Assembly: GCA_021769295.1 (NCBI GenBank)
Contig: JAETTD010000012.1
Location: forward strand, 1-63,118
Source: Bacillota bacterium
Lineage (GTDB): Bacteria > Bacillota > Clostridia > Peptostreptococcales > Anaerovoracaceae
Direction: 5' to 3'
Length of the DNA stretch: 63,118 bases
The notes beneath the pieces are model-generated. The model was not told where the DNA came from. It was given only the letters and a program-made list of their open reading frames with translations, and did no database searches. Shown in pieces: positions 53,464 to 63,041 of the stretch. Position 1 is the stretch's first letter. Every line of letters starts with the position of its first letter. A program made the position numbers and the translations under genes.

Positions 53464-53719
53464 GTTGACTTTTTGAATGGCTGCTTTACAAAAAGCCAAC
53501 ATTTATTCCAATAACTGTAAATTTGAGGTGGGTTCCGGGCCCTTCGTTGGCTTTTTGAGATTCTCCTCTTAAATTGGCCTACAAAAAACGGCGAAACTGT
53601 AGGCCAATTTTATCCCGTCTCGAAAAAAAGCCAACACAGCCCTGTCGCAGCACCGAGTGAGCAGGTATTATGTAAACCTATGTTGGCAGATTCCGGCTTG
53701 TTCAAAATTCTGCCAACAT
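53464..53719. repeat. Cluster of TTGGC/GCCAA hairpins, one nested
   Basis: Hairpin 1: GTTGACTTTTTG/CAAAAAGCCAAC (53464-53475, 53489-53500). Hairpin 2: outer GTTGGCTTTTTGAGA/TCTCGAAAAAAAGCCAAC (53546-53635) enclosing inner TTGGCCTACA/TGTAGGCCAA (53574-53583, 53598-53607). Hairpin 3: ATGTTGGCAGA/TCTGCCAACAT (53680-53690, 53709-53719). No gene is seen in 53305-53832. Confidence 0.88.
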
Positions 53720-53776
53720 TTGGTATTGATCCCGCTCGTCACCCTCTCCAACCCTTATTACAGAGACACAACAAAA

Positions 53777-53813
53777 GCTCCGCAAAACTGATTTAATCTC
53801 AATTCTGCGGAGC
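53777..53813 (-). terminator. Terminator of the GntR-ABC operon
   Basis: GCTCCGCA (53777-53784) pairs with TGCGGAGC (53806-53813), followed on the minus strand by TTTTG, 20 bp after the last stop codon. Confidence 0.75.
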
Positions 53814-53832
53814 CTGCTTTCTTCATCAATCT

Positions 53833-54546
53833 TTAGATGCAATATCTGCTTTGCAGTCTCTTTTCGGCTGCTCTGCACGTAAAAAGCCCGATAGCCAATG
53901 CCAACGCTGTCATGCCTGCTTCTCCTATCATCATGTGAATTTTCCCCAGAGAGGTCTGTATCTGGATCAGTATTACTCCCATGGCCAGTACGGCTATCAC
54001 AGCCAAAAACTTAGCCGGAAATTTTCTGTCTCTCTTTGGCAGAGTATTATACCACACTACGGCTGCAAGTATCATTGCCGACTGGCAAAAGCACCGTATA
54101 ACCGCCGTAAGAACCACCAGCGCAACTGCCGCCGGAAGCTGCCCGGGTTCTACGCTTTCAGGGATGAGAAACAAAATAGATTCTTTTGATATTCCAAGGT
54201 CTACACGTCCCATGAGCCACACTGACATGGTCATTGCCACACTGGCGGCTTCAAAAATAATTCTTCCGCATGTGGCCACAAATATCTTGGACGTTACGGT
54301 CTCCCTTTCCGTAAGAGGCAGGGTTCTCTCCATTACAGCTCTCTCGCCGAAGAGGCCTTGGTAAAAGAGTTTCTTATATATCTTCACCAAGAGCCCAAGG
54401 CCTAAGGCCAGTAAAAGCATGGCAAGAGGAAGCAAGTGCAAGAATATGAAACAGAAAAACACACAAACCACTAAGGTTGCCATAATGCCAATATCGTTTG
54501 ACACATATGAAATATTCATCTTTATATATTTATCTAAATTGGTCAT
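53833..54546 (-). CDS. ABC-type membrane permease, copy 2
   Basis: 237 residues from the ATG at 54546 (MTNLDKYIKMNISYV), which overlaps the preceding stop in an ATGA; a longer frame only repeats that gene's end. Six hydrophobic segments. The N-terminus and the loop KLFYQGLFGERAVMERTLPL parallel the permease at 55581 (MTNIDKFIKLNLSMV; KLYYTTMYGEGTLMYRTLPI), so the two are paralogues, similar to ABC-2-like permeases that pair with YtrB-type ATPases. Confidence 0.78.
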   Translation of the reverse strand: MTNLDKYIKMNISYVSNDIGIMATLVVCVFFCFIFLHLLPLAMLLLALGLGLLVKIYKKLFYQGLFGERAVMERTLPLTERETVTSKIFVATCGRIIFEAASVAMTMSVWLMGRVDLGISKESILFLIPESVEPGQLPAAVALVVLTAVIRCFCQSAMILAAVVWYNTLPKRDRKFPAKFLAVIAVLAMGVILIQIQTSLGKIHMMIGEAGMTALALAIGLFTCRAAEKRLQSRYCI

Positions 54547-55568
54547 CGCTTCACTTCCTCCAATTGATATGCCTGTTCCGGAGGAACTTCCTGTCCCCTC
54601 GTCTCCGGAGATAAGGATATGCATACTTCCCGGCCGCGCGGGGTATCGCCGTAAAGGTCAAACACCGCATAATCGCCTATTATCATTTGAAGAGTCTGGT
54701 TCTCACCGGTCTCATATACAATTTCCTGTTTTAAATCGAATATAAAGTTGCCGACAGGCTCGAATTTTGGATTAAAAAGTCCGTTTTCTGCCATTTTCGC
54801 TCTGCTTTCATAGGTGGCCGCATCGGTTACTGCTCCGCCCACATAATTGTCTGACCAGGAAATGTCTGTGAAGATTTTTCCTCCACAAGCTACCTCAAAG
54901 CTGCTGTCCCGCAGATAATAGAAGGAAAAGATGCTGCTGTCATCGGTTCCTGTATCTCCTTCTATAATCCACATGCCGGCGCTCCGACCGCATATGGACT
55001 CCTTATCGGGAAGCGTATATAAAATTTCTCCCGTATTTATATCGTGAATGTATGCCTTGTCATCCGCATTTCGTGTGGCCACATATCCGTCTCCCATATA
55101 GCTTACCCAGCAGTCTCCAAGTTCCGATACGGTTTCGTTGTCGAGGGTCTTTATATATGACTCGTTTCCTTCTCTGACAGCCATGTACTTATAGTCACTG
55201 GAAAGGACAATGTCCTGATATACGTAGCAGAAAGCTTTGCCGCTTTCAAGTGTTTTTTTAAGGTTGGTAACTCCGTCACCACTGCGGCCGTGGGTAATGA
55301 GAAAGTCTCCTACCTGCACCGCATTGTAATCCGCCCTGAGAGGCTTTAAGGAAGCTATTTTTTTGCTGTCTTTGTCCACCAGCATACAGTAGCCCTCCCG
55401 GCCCTCTACCAGATAAGCGTCCGCTCCCTCTATCTCCATTATTTTCCTGTCTATAGTTCCCAGCTTGGCATAACCTTCCTTGAGCGCAAATTCTCCGAAA
55501 AGATAGGCTGCAATGACGGCTATGACCACCGCTATGACAAAATTTCTTATATATTTGCTTCCTCTCAT
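54543..55568 (-). CDS. Membrane-anchored extracellular protein of unknown function, copy 2
   Basis: 341 residues. One N-terminal membrane segment (about 9-28), then an all-beta extracellular part with repeating WD/PQQ-like strands (VATRNADDKAYIHDINTGEI, and so on) that suggests a beta-propeller. It shares build and the motif YYLRDSSFEVACGGKIFTD with YYLRNQDFEVAGDGYLFSD of the gene at 56299. Possibly a sensor or accessory subunit for the adjacent permease; no family name known to me. Confidence 0.7.
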   Translation of the reverse strand: MRGSKYIRNFVIAVVIAVIAAYLFGEFALKEGYAKLGTIDRKIMEIEGADAYLVEGREGYCMLVDKDSKKIASLKPLRADYNAVQVGDFLITHGRSGDGVTNLKKTLESGKAFCYVYQDIVLSSDYKYMAVREGNESYIKTLDNETVSELGDCWVSYMGDGYVATRNADDKAYIHDINTGEILYTLPDKESICGRSAGMWIIEGDTGTDDSSIFSFYYLRDSSFEVACGGKIFTDISWSDNYVGGAVTDAATYESRAKMAENGLFNPKFEPVGNFIFDLKQEIVYETGENQTLQMIIGDYAVFDLYGDTPRGREVCISLSPETRGQEVPPEQAYQLEEVKR

Positions 55569-55580
55569 CTCAAATCCCCC

Positions 55581-56306
55581 CTATTCTGCGCAGTACCTGT
55601 CTTTCATCACCTTTACGGAAAGCTTGCAGGCTACCGCCCCTATAACTATGTTCAGCACACTTCCCAAAATTAGCACTACGATGAACGGGCCTACTGCAAA
55701 GTTTTCTTCGATGGTTTCTCCGAATTTCTGCCCCAGATAGCTAAGGGCTAAGTATGCTGTCACAATTGCCGCCTTTGCGGCGCCGCTCCTTCGAACTCTG
55801 ATGCGGCAGTTGTACCACGTTACCATTAGAAAGAATATCGCCGCCCTGTAAAAACTGGCCGTGGTCATGGAGAAAAACATGATAAGAGCTATGTTTCCGG
55901 CAGGCGGAAGCTTTTCCATAACCTCCGCAATGACATAGGCGCTGTGACCCGTGTTCAGGCCAACGTCCAGAAGAATTATTCCTACTGCCATTCCCAGAAC
56001 AATGGCACATTGCCATGCAACGCTTACTGCAAAGCCGCAAAACACCTTCGCTGCGGTCATCTCCTCTTCACCTATGGGAAGAGTTCTGTACATAAGGGTA
56101 CCTTCGCCGTACATGGTCGTATAATACAGCTTTTTGTAAGCTTTAAACAAAAATCCGATTGAAACGCCCATGAGTACCATAGCTATAAATATCTGACCAA
56201 AGGTAATGGCGCACAGCACGGCCGCAAAGGAGGTCCCTGCGACGGTACAGATTTCTCCCTTTACCATGGAGAGGTTCAGCTTAATGAATTTGTCTATATT
56301 AGTCAT
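55581..56306 (-). CDS. ABC-type membrane permease, copy 1
   Basis: 241 residues with six hydrophobic segments, paralogous to the protein at 53833. It overlaps the upstream gene by 8 bp. With the ATPase at 57162 it probably forms a transporter; substrate unknown. YtrBCDEF-type systems in Bacillus respond to cell-wall-active antibiotics, a possible parallel. Confidence 0.78.
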   Translation of the reverse strand: MTNIDKFIKLNLSMVKGEICTVAGTSFAAVLCAITFGQIFIAMVLMGVSIGFLFKAYKKLYYTTMYGEGTLMYRTLPIGEEEMTAAKVFCGFAVSVAWQCAIVLGMAVGIILLDVGLNTGHSAYVIAEVMEKLPPAGNIALIMFFSMTTASFYRAAIFFLMVTWYNCRIRVRRSGAAKAAIVTAYLALSYLGQKFGETIEENFAVGPFIVVLILGSVLNIVIGAVACKLSVKVMKDRYCAE

Positions 56307-57162
56307 CTTGCCACTCCTCCTTTATCACCTTGCCCTTGTTTTCGCCTTCAAGGCCTATGTATATCCAGCCTGCGGGATTCTCCATTGTTACTCTCACAGC
56401 TTTCAGCTCCTCGTATATTGATAGGTTTCGCCCTTTGTGTTCTTCGTAGAGAACTTCACCCTTGGTGTTCATCACAAGCTGAATGTCGCAGCCCCAAAAC
56501 TCGCCGTCTTCAAGTTTGTTCATCTTCTCTCTGGACATATAGTCTATGTCGTGAAGTCTGTAGCCGCAAAGATATGTTCCGGAAGGATACAAGTCCGAAA
56601 ACAGGTATCCGTCTCCCGCCACTTCAAAGTCCTGATTCCTGAGATAATAGTAGTCCTTCATTCCTACCATATCCCACATGTTGTCACTGACCGGCTTTGC
56701 CTTTCTGCCGTCCTCCAAGGTGCCGTATATTATCCAGCCCGGCTCCGTTAGGTCTTTTGTTCTCTTTGAAATTTCTTCGCCCGGTTCGGTTACGTATTTT
56801 GTCTTGCCTGTATATAGGTCAATTACTCTGCTGCGTCCGTCTTCCAAAGTCTCCACAAGGAAACCTTCTTCCTTCGGAAACCACGGGTCCAAGCACTTGG
56901 TTTCATATAGCAGCTTTCCCTTCTTATCTTCTATGCGATAACCTTTGCTCCCGTTCCCGCTCAAGGTATACTTGCCGCTTACATGTTCTTCTTCGTATAC
57001 GGAATACATGTGAGTCGGCGGCTTGCTCTTGCTGTCCGCCTTGCTTTTTATCTTTGCAGGGTCTATGTCAAAAGCAGAAAGCAACAGATATGCCCCTATG
57101 GCAATAACAGCAAGAATTGCTGCGGTTATTTTGATATAGCGGCTTTTGATAAGAGTTTTCAT
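56299..57162 (-). CDS. Membrane-anchored extracellular protein of unknown function, copy 1
   Basis: 287 residues. A membrane segment (about 11-30) followed by a beta-rich extracellular part (YRIEDKKGKLLYETKCLDPW, RSRVIDLYTGKTKYVTEPG). It is a shorter paralogue of the protein at 54543. Its start codon overlaps the ATPase stop codon by one base. Confidence 0.7.
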   Translation of the reverse strand: MKTLIKSRYIKITAAILAVIAIGAYLLLSAFDIDPAKIKSKADSKSKPPTHMYSVYEEEHVSGKYTLSGNGSKGYRIEDKKGKLLYETKCLDPWFPKEEGFLVETLEDGRSRVIDLYTGKTKYVTEPGEEISKRTKDLTEPGWIIYGTLEDGRKAKPVSDNMWDMVGMKDYYYLRNQDFEVAGDGYLFSDLYPSGTYLCGYRLHDIDYMSREKMNKLEDGEFWGCDIQLVMNTKGEVLYEEHKGRNLSIYEELKAVRVTMENPAGWIYIGLEGENKGKVIKEEWQDD

Positions 57163-57896
57163 TATTTTTCTCCTCGGAAAATCTCCTTCAGGCCTTCCTC
57201 CAGCGAGCCGTATCTCATTCTTATGGCGTCACTTTCTTCAAATGCATTTATCTTCCCTTTTTTAAGGACGATTACGGAATCAAAAAGCCTTTCTATTTCC
57301 CTGACCATGTGAGTTACGATTATCATCGTCGATTTGGGAGTGAATCTTTCCAAAATCACATCGAGCACATGATCTCTGGCTTCTATATCGACTCCTGCTA
57401 TGGGTTCATCAAGCAGATAAAGTTTTGCTTTTCTTGACATCAGCAAAGAAACCTGCAATTTATCGATAACCCCTTTTGACATTTCCTTTGCGGTATCGGT
57501 TTCTTTGATTTCAAAAATGTTCAGCATTTCTCTGCACCGTTCTTCGTCGAAATCTTCAAAGAAAGTTCTGTAAATTTTTATTATCTCCCCAACCATTAAG
57601 GTGTCCGGAACGCCGATTTTGTCCGGCAGATATGATACCTGCGCCTTGGTGACCGCTCCCGGCCTATGGCCGCACACTTTGACTTCTCCCCTGTAGTCGC
57701 AGCATAGCCCCGCCAAAATCTTTAGCAAAGTGGTCTTTCCGCCTCCGTTAGGACCCAAAAGCCCTATTATCCGCCCTTCCGGCACTGTGAGGCTCACATC
57801 ATCGAGAGCAGTAACCGTCTCAAAAGTCTTGGTAAGATTTTTAATTTCTATCAGTGGAGGCGCCTCTACAAGCCTCAGCTTTCCTTCTTCTTTCAT
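57162..57896 (-). CDS. ABC transporter ATPase (YtrB-like)
   Basis: 244 residues. Walker A GPNGGGKTTLL (about 49-59), degenerate signature SKGVIDKLQ in place of LSGGQ (about 137), Walker B LYLLDEPIAGVD (about 153-164), and switch VTH (about 188). It would energise the two permeases encoded in the operon. It follows the GntR gene by 1 bp. Confidence 0.9.
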   Translation of the reverse strand: MKEEGKLRLVEAPPLIEIKNLTKTFETVTALDDVSLTVPEGRIIGLLGPNGGGKTTLLKILAGLCCDYRGEVKVCGHRPGAVTKAQVSYLPDKIGVPDTLMVGEIIKIYRTFFEDFDEERCREMLNIFEIKETDTAKEMSKGVIDKLQVSLLMSRKAKLYLLDEPIAGVDIEARDHVLDVILERFTPKSTMIIVTHMVREIERLFDSVIVLKKGKINAFEESDAIRMRYGSLEEGLKEIFRGEK

Positions 57897-57897
57897 A

Positions 57898-58290
57898 TTA
57901 TCCCACCTTCATATTTTCCTTTTTATTCAGCGCCTCACACCTTTTGCGAAAAAAATCCATCATTTCCGCTTCCGTAAAACCAAGAGCTTCCATTTCTTTT
58001 TTGAAGGTATCTGCCGCTTCAATAGCTGCTTTTTTTCGCAACTCTGAAATAAGCTCCCGGTCTTTTGTCACGAACCTCCCCATGGTTCTTTCGGATATGA
58101 GCAAGCCCTCTCTCTCAAGCTCAGTCAAGGCCCTCTGCATCGTATTTGGATTTACCTCGAACTCCGATGCCAGTTCTCTGACTGAGGCTATCCTGTCTCC
58201 GGGAGAAAGCTCTCCCGAGGCGATGGCCTCTCTTACTTTGTTCATTATCTGAACATAGATAGGCATGTTTTCTTCAAGCCTTTTATCCAT
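57898..58290 (-). CDS. GntR-family regulator (YtrA subfamily)
   Basis: 130 residues. Winged helix at about 10-75 (REAIASGELSPGDRIASVRE, then NPNTMQRALTELEREGLL), with the short helical C-terminal part of the YtrA subfamily, which lacks a large ligand-binding domain. Such regulators typically repress the ABC operon they begin. The promoter is not clear; TACTAAT-like AT-rich sequence lies at 58305-58345. Confidence 0.9.
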   Translation of the reverse strand: MDKRLEENMPIYVQIMNKVREAIASGELSPGDRIASVRELASEFEVNPNTMQRALTELEREGLLISERTMGRFVTKDRELISELRKKAAIEAADTFKKEMEALGFTEAEMMDFFRKRCEALNKKENMKVG

Positions 58291-58381
58291 TTTTTGCCCC
58301 TCCTATGTATTAGTGTATTATTTAATTAGTACAATAATACTATATGCGGGATTTGTCAATAGGGTTTCTGAAAGTTTTTTT

Positions 58382-58501
58382 GTATACATATTTTCGGTTT
58401 TCGTATACTTTGTATACGGTTTTTGCTCATGTGTATACCTCCGGTATACCTTTTCGCCGGTTTCGTATACTTTGTACCCGGGTTTGGCCTAAAAGGTATA
58501 C
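58382..58501 (-). repeat. GTATAC modular repeat element, copy B (inverted)
   Basis: Contains GTATAC (58382), GTATACTTTGTATAC (58403-58417), GTATACC (58433), GGTATACC (58443-58450), GTATACTTTGTACCC (58465-58479) and GGTATAC (58495-58501). Read on the minus strand it is collinear with copy A at 19534-19654 at every module, apart from a one-base difference at one end. Confidence 0.88.
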
Positions 58502-58551
58502 TCAAGGCTGCACTTTACACGGCTGCACTCAAGGCTACACTCAAGGCAGCA
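58501..58551. repeat. 12-bp minisatellite
   Basis: CTCAAGGCTGCA (58501-58512), a 15-bp variant (58513-58527), CTCAAGGCTACA (58528-58539), CTCAAGGCAGCA (58540-58551). It touches GTATAC copy B on the same side on which copy A touches its own minisatellite. Confidence 0.85.
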
Positions 58552-58577
58552 CTTTTGGAGGAAATGCTCATGCAATT

Positions 58578-58597
58578 AAAAAGGCCAAAGCCTTTTT
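58578..58597 (-). terminator. Terminator of secA
   Basis: AAAAAGGC (58578-58585) pairs with GCCTTTTT (58590-58597), 26 bp past the secA stop codon. Confidence 0.8.
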
Positions 58598-58623
58598 ACG
58601 GCTTTAGCCTCATCTTGCAATTA

Positions 58624-61389
58624 CTACTGCTGCAAGTCCTTGTTCATGCAGCAATTCTTATATTTCTTGCCCGAACCGCATGGGCATGGGTCGTTTCGTC
58701 CCACCTTCGGGGTTTCTCTTCTGACGGTAACAGGCTTTTTCGGTTCCTCCGGCTTCGGCGCCTGCTTCGGCATCGCCTGTCCCTGTGCAGGACGCCTCTG
58801 AGGCGCGTCGTCTCGGAACTCGTCCTTACGGCCTTCCCCTCCGACTATTACCTGTCTTCTTTCCGTTCCGGTATTGATAGTTACGCTGTAGCAGTACCTA
58901 ACGGCTTCTTCTCTGATTTCAGCGACCATCGCTTCAAACATATCAAAACCTTCAGCCGCATAAGCGTTGGCCGGGTTTATCTGTCCCAGCGCTCTCAAAC
59001 CGATACCTTGCTTAAGTTCGTCCATGGCATCTATGTGGTCCATCCAGTGGTTGTCTACTACACGAAGGAGAATCATCTTCTCCACTTCACGCATACGCTC
59101 TTCGCCTATTTCCTTTTCCTTATCGACATAAAGGCCTGTGAAAATGCCGAGGACATCTTCTGTCAGCTTTTCCTCAGTAAGCTCGAGTCTTTCTTCGTCG
59201 GTATATGAAACGCCTTCAAACCGTCCCGTTATGCGTTTCAGGTTTTCGTTAAGCATATCCATATCCCATTCCTCTGCATATTTGCTTGCAAGGGTTATAG
59301 GCTGGATGGTTGTTCTCACAAGGTCTTCCATCATCTCCATGATGTAATCCTTGATGTCGTCTCCGAAGAGGACTTTGCGGCGCTGGTCGTATATGATTTC
59401 ACGCTGCTTGTTCATAACGTTATCATACTGCAAAACGTACTTTCTGACTTCAAAGTTTCTGCCTTCCACCTTCTTCTGAGCGCCCTCTATGGTTCTGGAA
59501 AGCATACCGGCAGCTATGGCCTCTTCCTGCATTCCCAGCTTGTTCATCATGGTTTGGATTCTTTCGCCGCCGAAGAGTCTCATCAGGTCGTCTTCAAGGG
59601 ATATATAGAACTGAGTTTGTCCCGGGTCGCCCTGTCTTCCGGAACGGCCCCTCAGCTGATTATCTATACGTCTTGACTCGTGACGCTCGGTACCTATGAT
59701 ACAAAGGCCGCCAAGCTCCCTGACCTGCTGCTGTTCAGCGCTTCTTTCTTCTTTATACTTTTCAAGAAGCTTGCTGAAAGTTTCTCTGGCGTCATTCATC
59801 ACAGGGTCTGTGCTTGTTACGAAGCTGGTGGCAAAGGAAATCTGCTCCGGAGTATATTCGAGTTTTTCCATTTCCTTTTTAGCTTCAAATTCCGGATTTC
59901 CCCCGAGGATAATATCCGTACCTCTTCCTGCCATATTTGTGGCTATGGTTACGGCTCCGAGGCGTCCTGCCTCTGCAATTATCTGGGCTTCTTTCTCATG
60001 CTGCTTTGCGTTGAGCACGTTGTGCTTGATTCCTCTTTTCTTTAAGAGGCTGCTGAGAAGTTCTGAATTTTCAATGGATATGGTGCCTACCAGCACAGGC
60101 TGTCCTGTAGCGTGCACCTCTGCTATCCTGTCTATAATCGCCTTAAATTTTGCGGCGAGGGTTGCATAGACAGCGTCGTCGAGGTCTTCCCTTGCAACAG
60201 GCTTATTGGTCGGTATAACCACAACGTCCATGTTGTAGATTTCACGGAATTCCTCTTCTTCTGTCTTGGCGGTACCTGTCATACCTGCAAGCTTGTTATA
60301 CATACGGAAATAGTTTTGAAGGGTAATGGTAGCAAGAGTCTTGGATTCGGAGCGTACCAAAACACCTTCTTTGGCTTCTATGGCCTGATGCAATCCGTTG
60401 CTGTATCTTCTTCCGAACATAAAACGTCCCGTAAATTCATCGACGATTATGATTTCTCCGTCTTTTACGATATAGTCTACGTCACGTTTCATTATGTTTC
60501 TTGCTTTAAGAGCCTGAACCACGTGGTGATTTATTTCCATGTTTTCAGGGTCGCCCAGGTTTTCAATGCCGAAGGCCTTTTCGCATTTTGCAATACCTTC
60601 GTCCGTCAGGGTGACCTTCTTTTCCTTTTCTTCAACCGTAAAGTCTTCTTCTATGCGAAGTCTCTTTACACATGCGTCTGCTCTCTGGTACAAATCCGTA
60701 GAATTATCTCCCCTGCCTGAAATAATCAACGGAGTTCTCGCTTCATCTATGAGAATGGAGTCGACTTCGTCCACAATGGCAAAGTTCAAATCTCTCTGGG
60801 TTAGCTGCTCTTTATAAGTGACCATGTTGTCTCTGAGGTAATCGAAGCCGAATTCATTGTTGGTACCGTATGTAATATCGGCAGCATATGCGGCTTTTTT
60901 CACTTTGTCGGGCAGTCCGTGAATTACACATCCGACCGTAAGTCCCAGGAAAGTATATATCTTTCCCATCCATTCTGCGTCACGCTTTGCCAGATAATCG
61001 TTGACCGTTACAACGTGTACGCCCTTTCCCTCAAGAGCGTTAAGATATGCGGCAAGGGTTGCTACCAGAGTTTTTCCTTCACCTGTTTTCATTTCTGCAA
61101 TTCTTCCCTGATGAAGAGCTATACCGCCTATGACCTGAACTCTGAAATGTTTCATTCCGACGCTTCGCCATGCGCCTTCGCGGCAAACCGCAAAGGCCTC
61201 CGGCAAAAGGTCGTCAAGGCTTTCTCCCTGTGCCACTCTCTCTTTAAATTCAGCCGTCTTACCACGGAGCTCCTCGTCCGTAAGCGCCGCAGTTTCATCG
61301 TCCAGCGCCATGACTTTGTCTGCGATTTTTTCAATTTTTCTCACTTCCTTGGTATTCATGTCGCCAAGGATTTTTTCCATTAAACCCAT
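58624..61389 (-). CDS. secA: Preprotein translocase ATPase SecA
   Basis: 921 residues. Walker [12 protein letters not shown] (about 101-111), Walker [17 protein letters not shown] (about 208-223), helicase motifs through [10 protein letters not shown] and [13 protein letters not shown], and a C-terminal zinc-binding SEC-C tail [13 protein letters not shown] (about 901-913). SecA drives export of unfolded proteins through SecYEG. It follows the CNNM/CBS gene by 12 bp. Confidence 0.97.
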   Translation of the reverse strand: MGLMEKILGDMNTKEVRKIEKIADKVMALDDETAALTDEELRGKTAEFKERVAQGESLDDLLPEAFAVCREGAWRSVGMKHFRVQVIGGIALHQGRIAEMKTGEGKTLVATLAAYLNALEGKGVHVVTVNDYLAKRDAEWMGKIYTFLGLTVGCVIHGLPDKVKKAAYAADITYGTNNEFGFDYLRDNMVTYKEQLTQRDLNFAIVDEVDSILIDEARTPLIISGRGDNSTDLYQRADACVKRLRIEEDFTVEEKEKKVTLTDEGIAKCEKAFGIENLGDPENMEINHHVVQALKARNIMKRDVDYIVKDGEIIIVDEFTGRFMFGRRYSNGLHQAIEAKEGVLVRSESKTLATITLQNYFRMYNKLAGMTGTAKTEEEEFREIYNMDVVVIPTNKPVAREDLDDAVYATLAAKFKAIIDRIAEVHATGQPVLVGTISIENSELLSSLLKKRGIKHNVLNAKQHEKEAQIIAEAGRLGAVTIATNMAGRGTDIILGGNPEFEAKKEMEKLEYTPEQISFATSFVTSTDPVMNDARETFSKLLEKYKEERSAEQQQVRELGGLCIIGTERHESRRIDNQLRGRSGRQGDPGQTQFYISLEDDLMRLFGGERIQTMMNKLGMQEEAIAAGMLSRTIEGAQKKVEGRNFEVRKYVLQYDNVMNKQREIIYDQRRKVLFGDDIKDYIMEMMEDLVRTTIQPITLASKYAEEWDMDMLNENLKRITGRFEGVSYTDEERLELTEEKLTEDVLGIFTGLYVDKEKEIGEERMREVEKMILLRVVDNHWMDHIDAMDELKQGIGLRALGQINPANAYAAEGFDMFEAMVAEIREEAVRYCYSVTINTGTERRQVIVGGEGRKDEFRDDAPQRRPAQGQAMPKQAPKPEEPKKPVTVRRETPKVGRNDPCPCGSGKKYKNCCMNKDLQQ

Positions 61390-61401
61390 TGTTTCCCCTT
61401 T

Positions 61402-62655
61402 CTATTCTTCTCTCGGAAGTTCGCTGACTACCAAGTTTATTTCCAGTGCTTTTCTTTCGTCCGCTTTAGTCACGGTAACGTCAAAGCGTTTATAATCCGC
61501 TTCATACACAAAACTATCTCCCACATGAGGCAATTTGTCTATCTGAAGCACTACCCAGCCGTTTACCGTAGTTGCGTCTATCTCTTCTTCCACATCGAAA
61601 TAATCGAACATTTTATCTATGTTTGTTCCGCACAGAACACGGTAACTTCCGTCCTGCTGCTGCACTATATCCTGAAGCTCAATGGCGTCGTGCTCGTCAT
61701 ATATTTCGCCTACCAGTTCCTCGATGATGTCCTCCATGGTAACGAGACCGGATGTTCCGCCATACTCATCTACTATTATGGCAATATGGGTCTTAACTGT
61801 CTGAAGCTTTTTAAGAAGCTGTGCGATTCTCATGGAGCCTGCCACAAATATAACCGGCTTTACATATTCTGAGATGGACGCCCTGCCGCCCTTTATATAA
61901 TTGTGGAAGTCTTTTTGATTCAAGACGCCTACAATGTTGTCAAGGTCATTCTCATATACGGGAAGCCTTGAAAATCCCGTTTCGAGAAACAGCTTTGCAA
62001 CGTCTTCTTCTTCGGCATCCGTTTCTATGGCTTGTATATCCACCCTCGGGGTAAGCACATCCCATGCCTCAAGGTCGTTGAACTCTATGGCGTTTTGAAT
62101 CAGCTCGCTTTGCTCTACGTCTATACCGCCTTCCGTTTCCGCTTCTTCAACCATGGTCAGAAGCTCATCTTCCGTTATCGGCCTTGAGCCGTCCGCATTG
62201 AATAGCTTTGCAAGAACTTTTTTCCACTGTGCGAATATCCAGTTTATCGGCTTTAAAATTACAGTCAGAATTTTTATAAAAGGTGCCGAAAACATCGCAA
62301 ATTTTTCAGGATTCTCTTTTGCCAATCCCTTCGGCGAAATTTCGCCGAAGATAAGCACGACCACGGTAGCCACTACGGTGGCAATGGTAGCACCGTATTT
62401 AGGGTAGATTCCTATGAATAAAACCGTTGATATGGATGAAAGTGCGATATTTACTATATTATTGCCTACAAGAATCGTGGAAAGAAGGTTGTCATAGTTT
62501 TCGGACAATTCCATTACTTTCTTGGCCTTACGATCACCGTCGTTTGCCATGTTTTTCATTCTTATCCTGTTAAGCGAGGTAAAGGCCGTTTCCGTAGCTG
62601 AAAAATATGCGGAAAAAGCGACCAAAATCACTATCGCTACAATATTATAAATCAA
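61402..62655 (-). CDS. CNNM/CBS-domain membrane protein (hemolysin C / CorC family)
   Basis: 417 residues from a TTG at 62655, chosen because GGAGGG lies 7 bp before it; the frame stays open 11 codons further, but these would encode the ribosome binding site itself. The N-terminal CNNM domain has four membrane segments (about 1-180, [18 protein letters not shown]), followed by two CBS domains (about 195-320) and a CorC_HlyC domain (about 335-415). The family is linked to magnesium and other divalent cation efflux; the hemolysin name is historical. Confidence 0.88.
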   Translation of the reverse strand: MIYNIVAIVILVAFSAYFSATETAFTSLNRIRMKNMANDGDRKAKKVMELSENYDNLLSTILVGNNIVNIALSSISTVLFIGIYPKYGATIATVVATVVVLIFGEISPKGLAKENPEKFAMFSAPFIKILTVILKPINWIFAQWKKVLAKLFNADGSRPITEDELLTMVEEAETEGGIDVEQSELIQNAIEFNDLEAWDVLTPRVDIQAIETDAEEEDVAKLFLETGFSRLPVYENDLDNIVGVLNQKDFHNYIKGGRASISEYVKPVIFVAGSMRIAQLLKKLQTVKTHIAIIVDEYGGTSGLVTMEDIIEELVGEIYDEHDAIELQDIVQQQDGSYRVLCGTNIDKMFDYFDVEEEIDATTVNGWVVLQIDKLPHVGDSFVYEADYKRFDVTVTKADERKALEINLVVSELPREE

Positions 62656-62755
62656 ATTTTTCCCTCCGATTTTAATATATATTTTCAATTAAGTTATGTC
62701 ATTTTATGCAGATTATCTGTATCCGTGCCAACCCATATCGGTTTTATGCTGTGTA

Positions 62756-62919
62756 TTGGCAACGGGGCGGTGGGCAATGTTGCCAAAAATTCCAAATACG
62801 CTTAATCCGCCAACGTTTTTTACATTAAATGTAATTTTCTCCGCTCAAAACGAGGTCTTGTTGTCATTTTGAAAAAATATTTAATTTTTGCCAACAGTTT
62901 TTGCGGAAAAGTGTTGGCA
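62756..62919. repeat. Two 31-nt TTGGC/GCCAA hairpins
   Basis: TTGGCAAC/GTTGCCAA (62756-62763, 62779-62786) and TGCCAACA/TGTTGGCA (62889-62896, 62912-62919), each with a 15-nt loop. A further unpaired TGTTGGCAGAT is at 62994-63004. They resemble the cluster at 53464-53719. No gene is seen in 62700-63041. Confidence 0.8.
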
Positions 62920-63041
62920 GATTTTAGGATTTCAGCTAATGTGACAACATCGACACGTTTCGGCACGAAAAATCCATATAATTCGTAGGATTATGTTGGC
63001 AGATGTTCTGGTCAAGGGAAATTGTAATAGCTATGTGCTGT

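Noticed and set aside
58423-59208. 261-codon plus-strand frame at the secA end
   Set aside because: It runs through the GTATAC element and minisatellite and then antisense to secA; it is a shadow.
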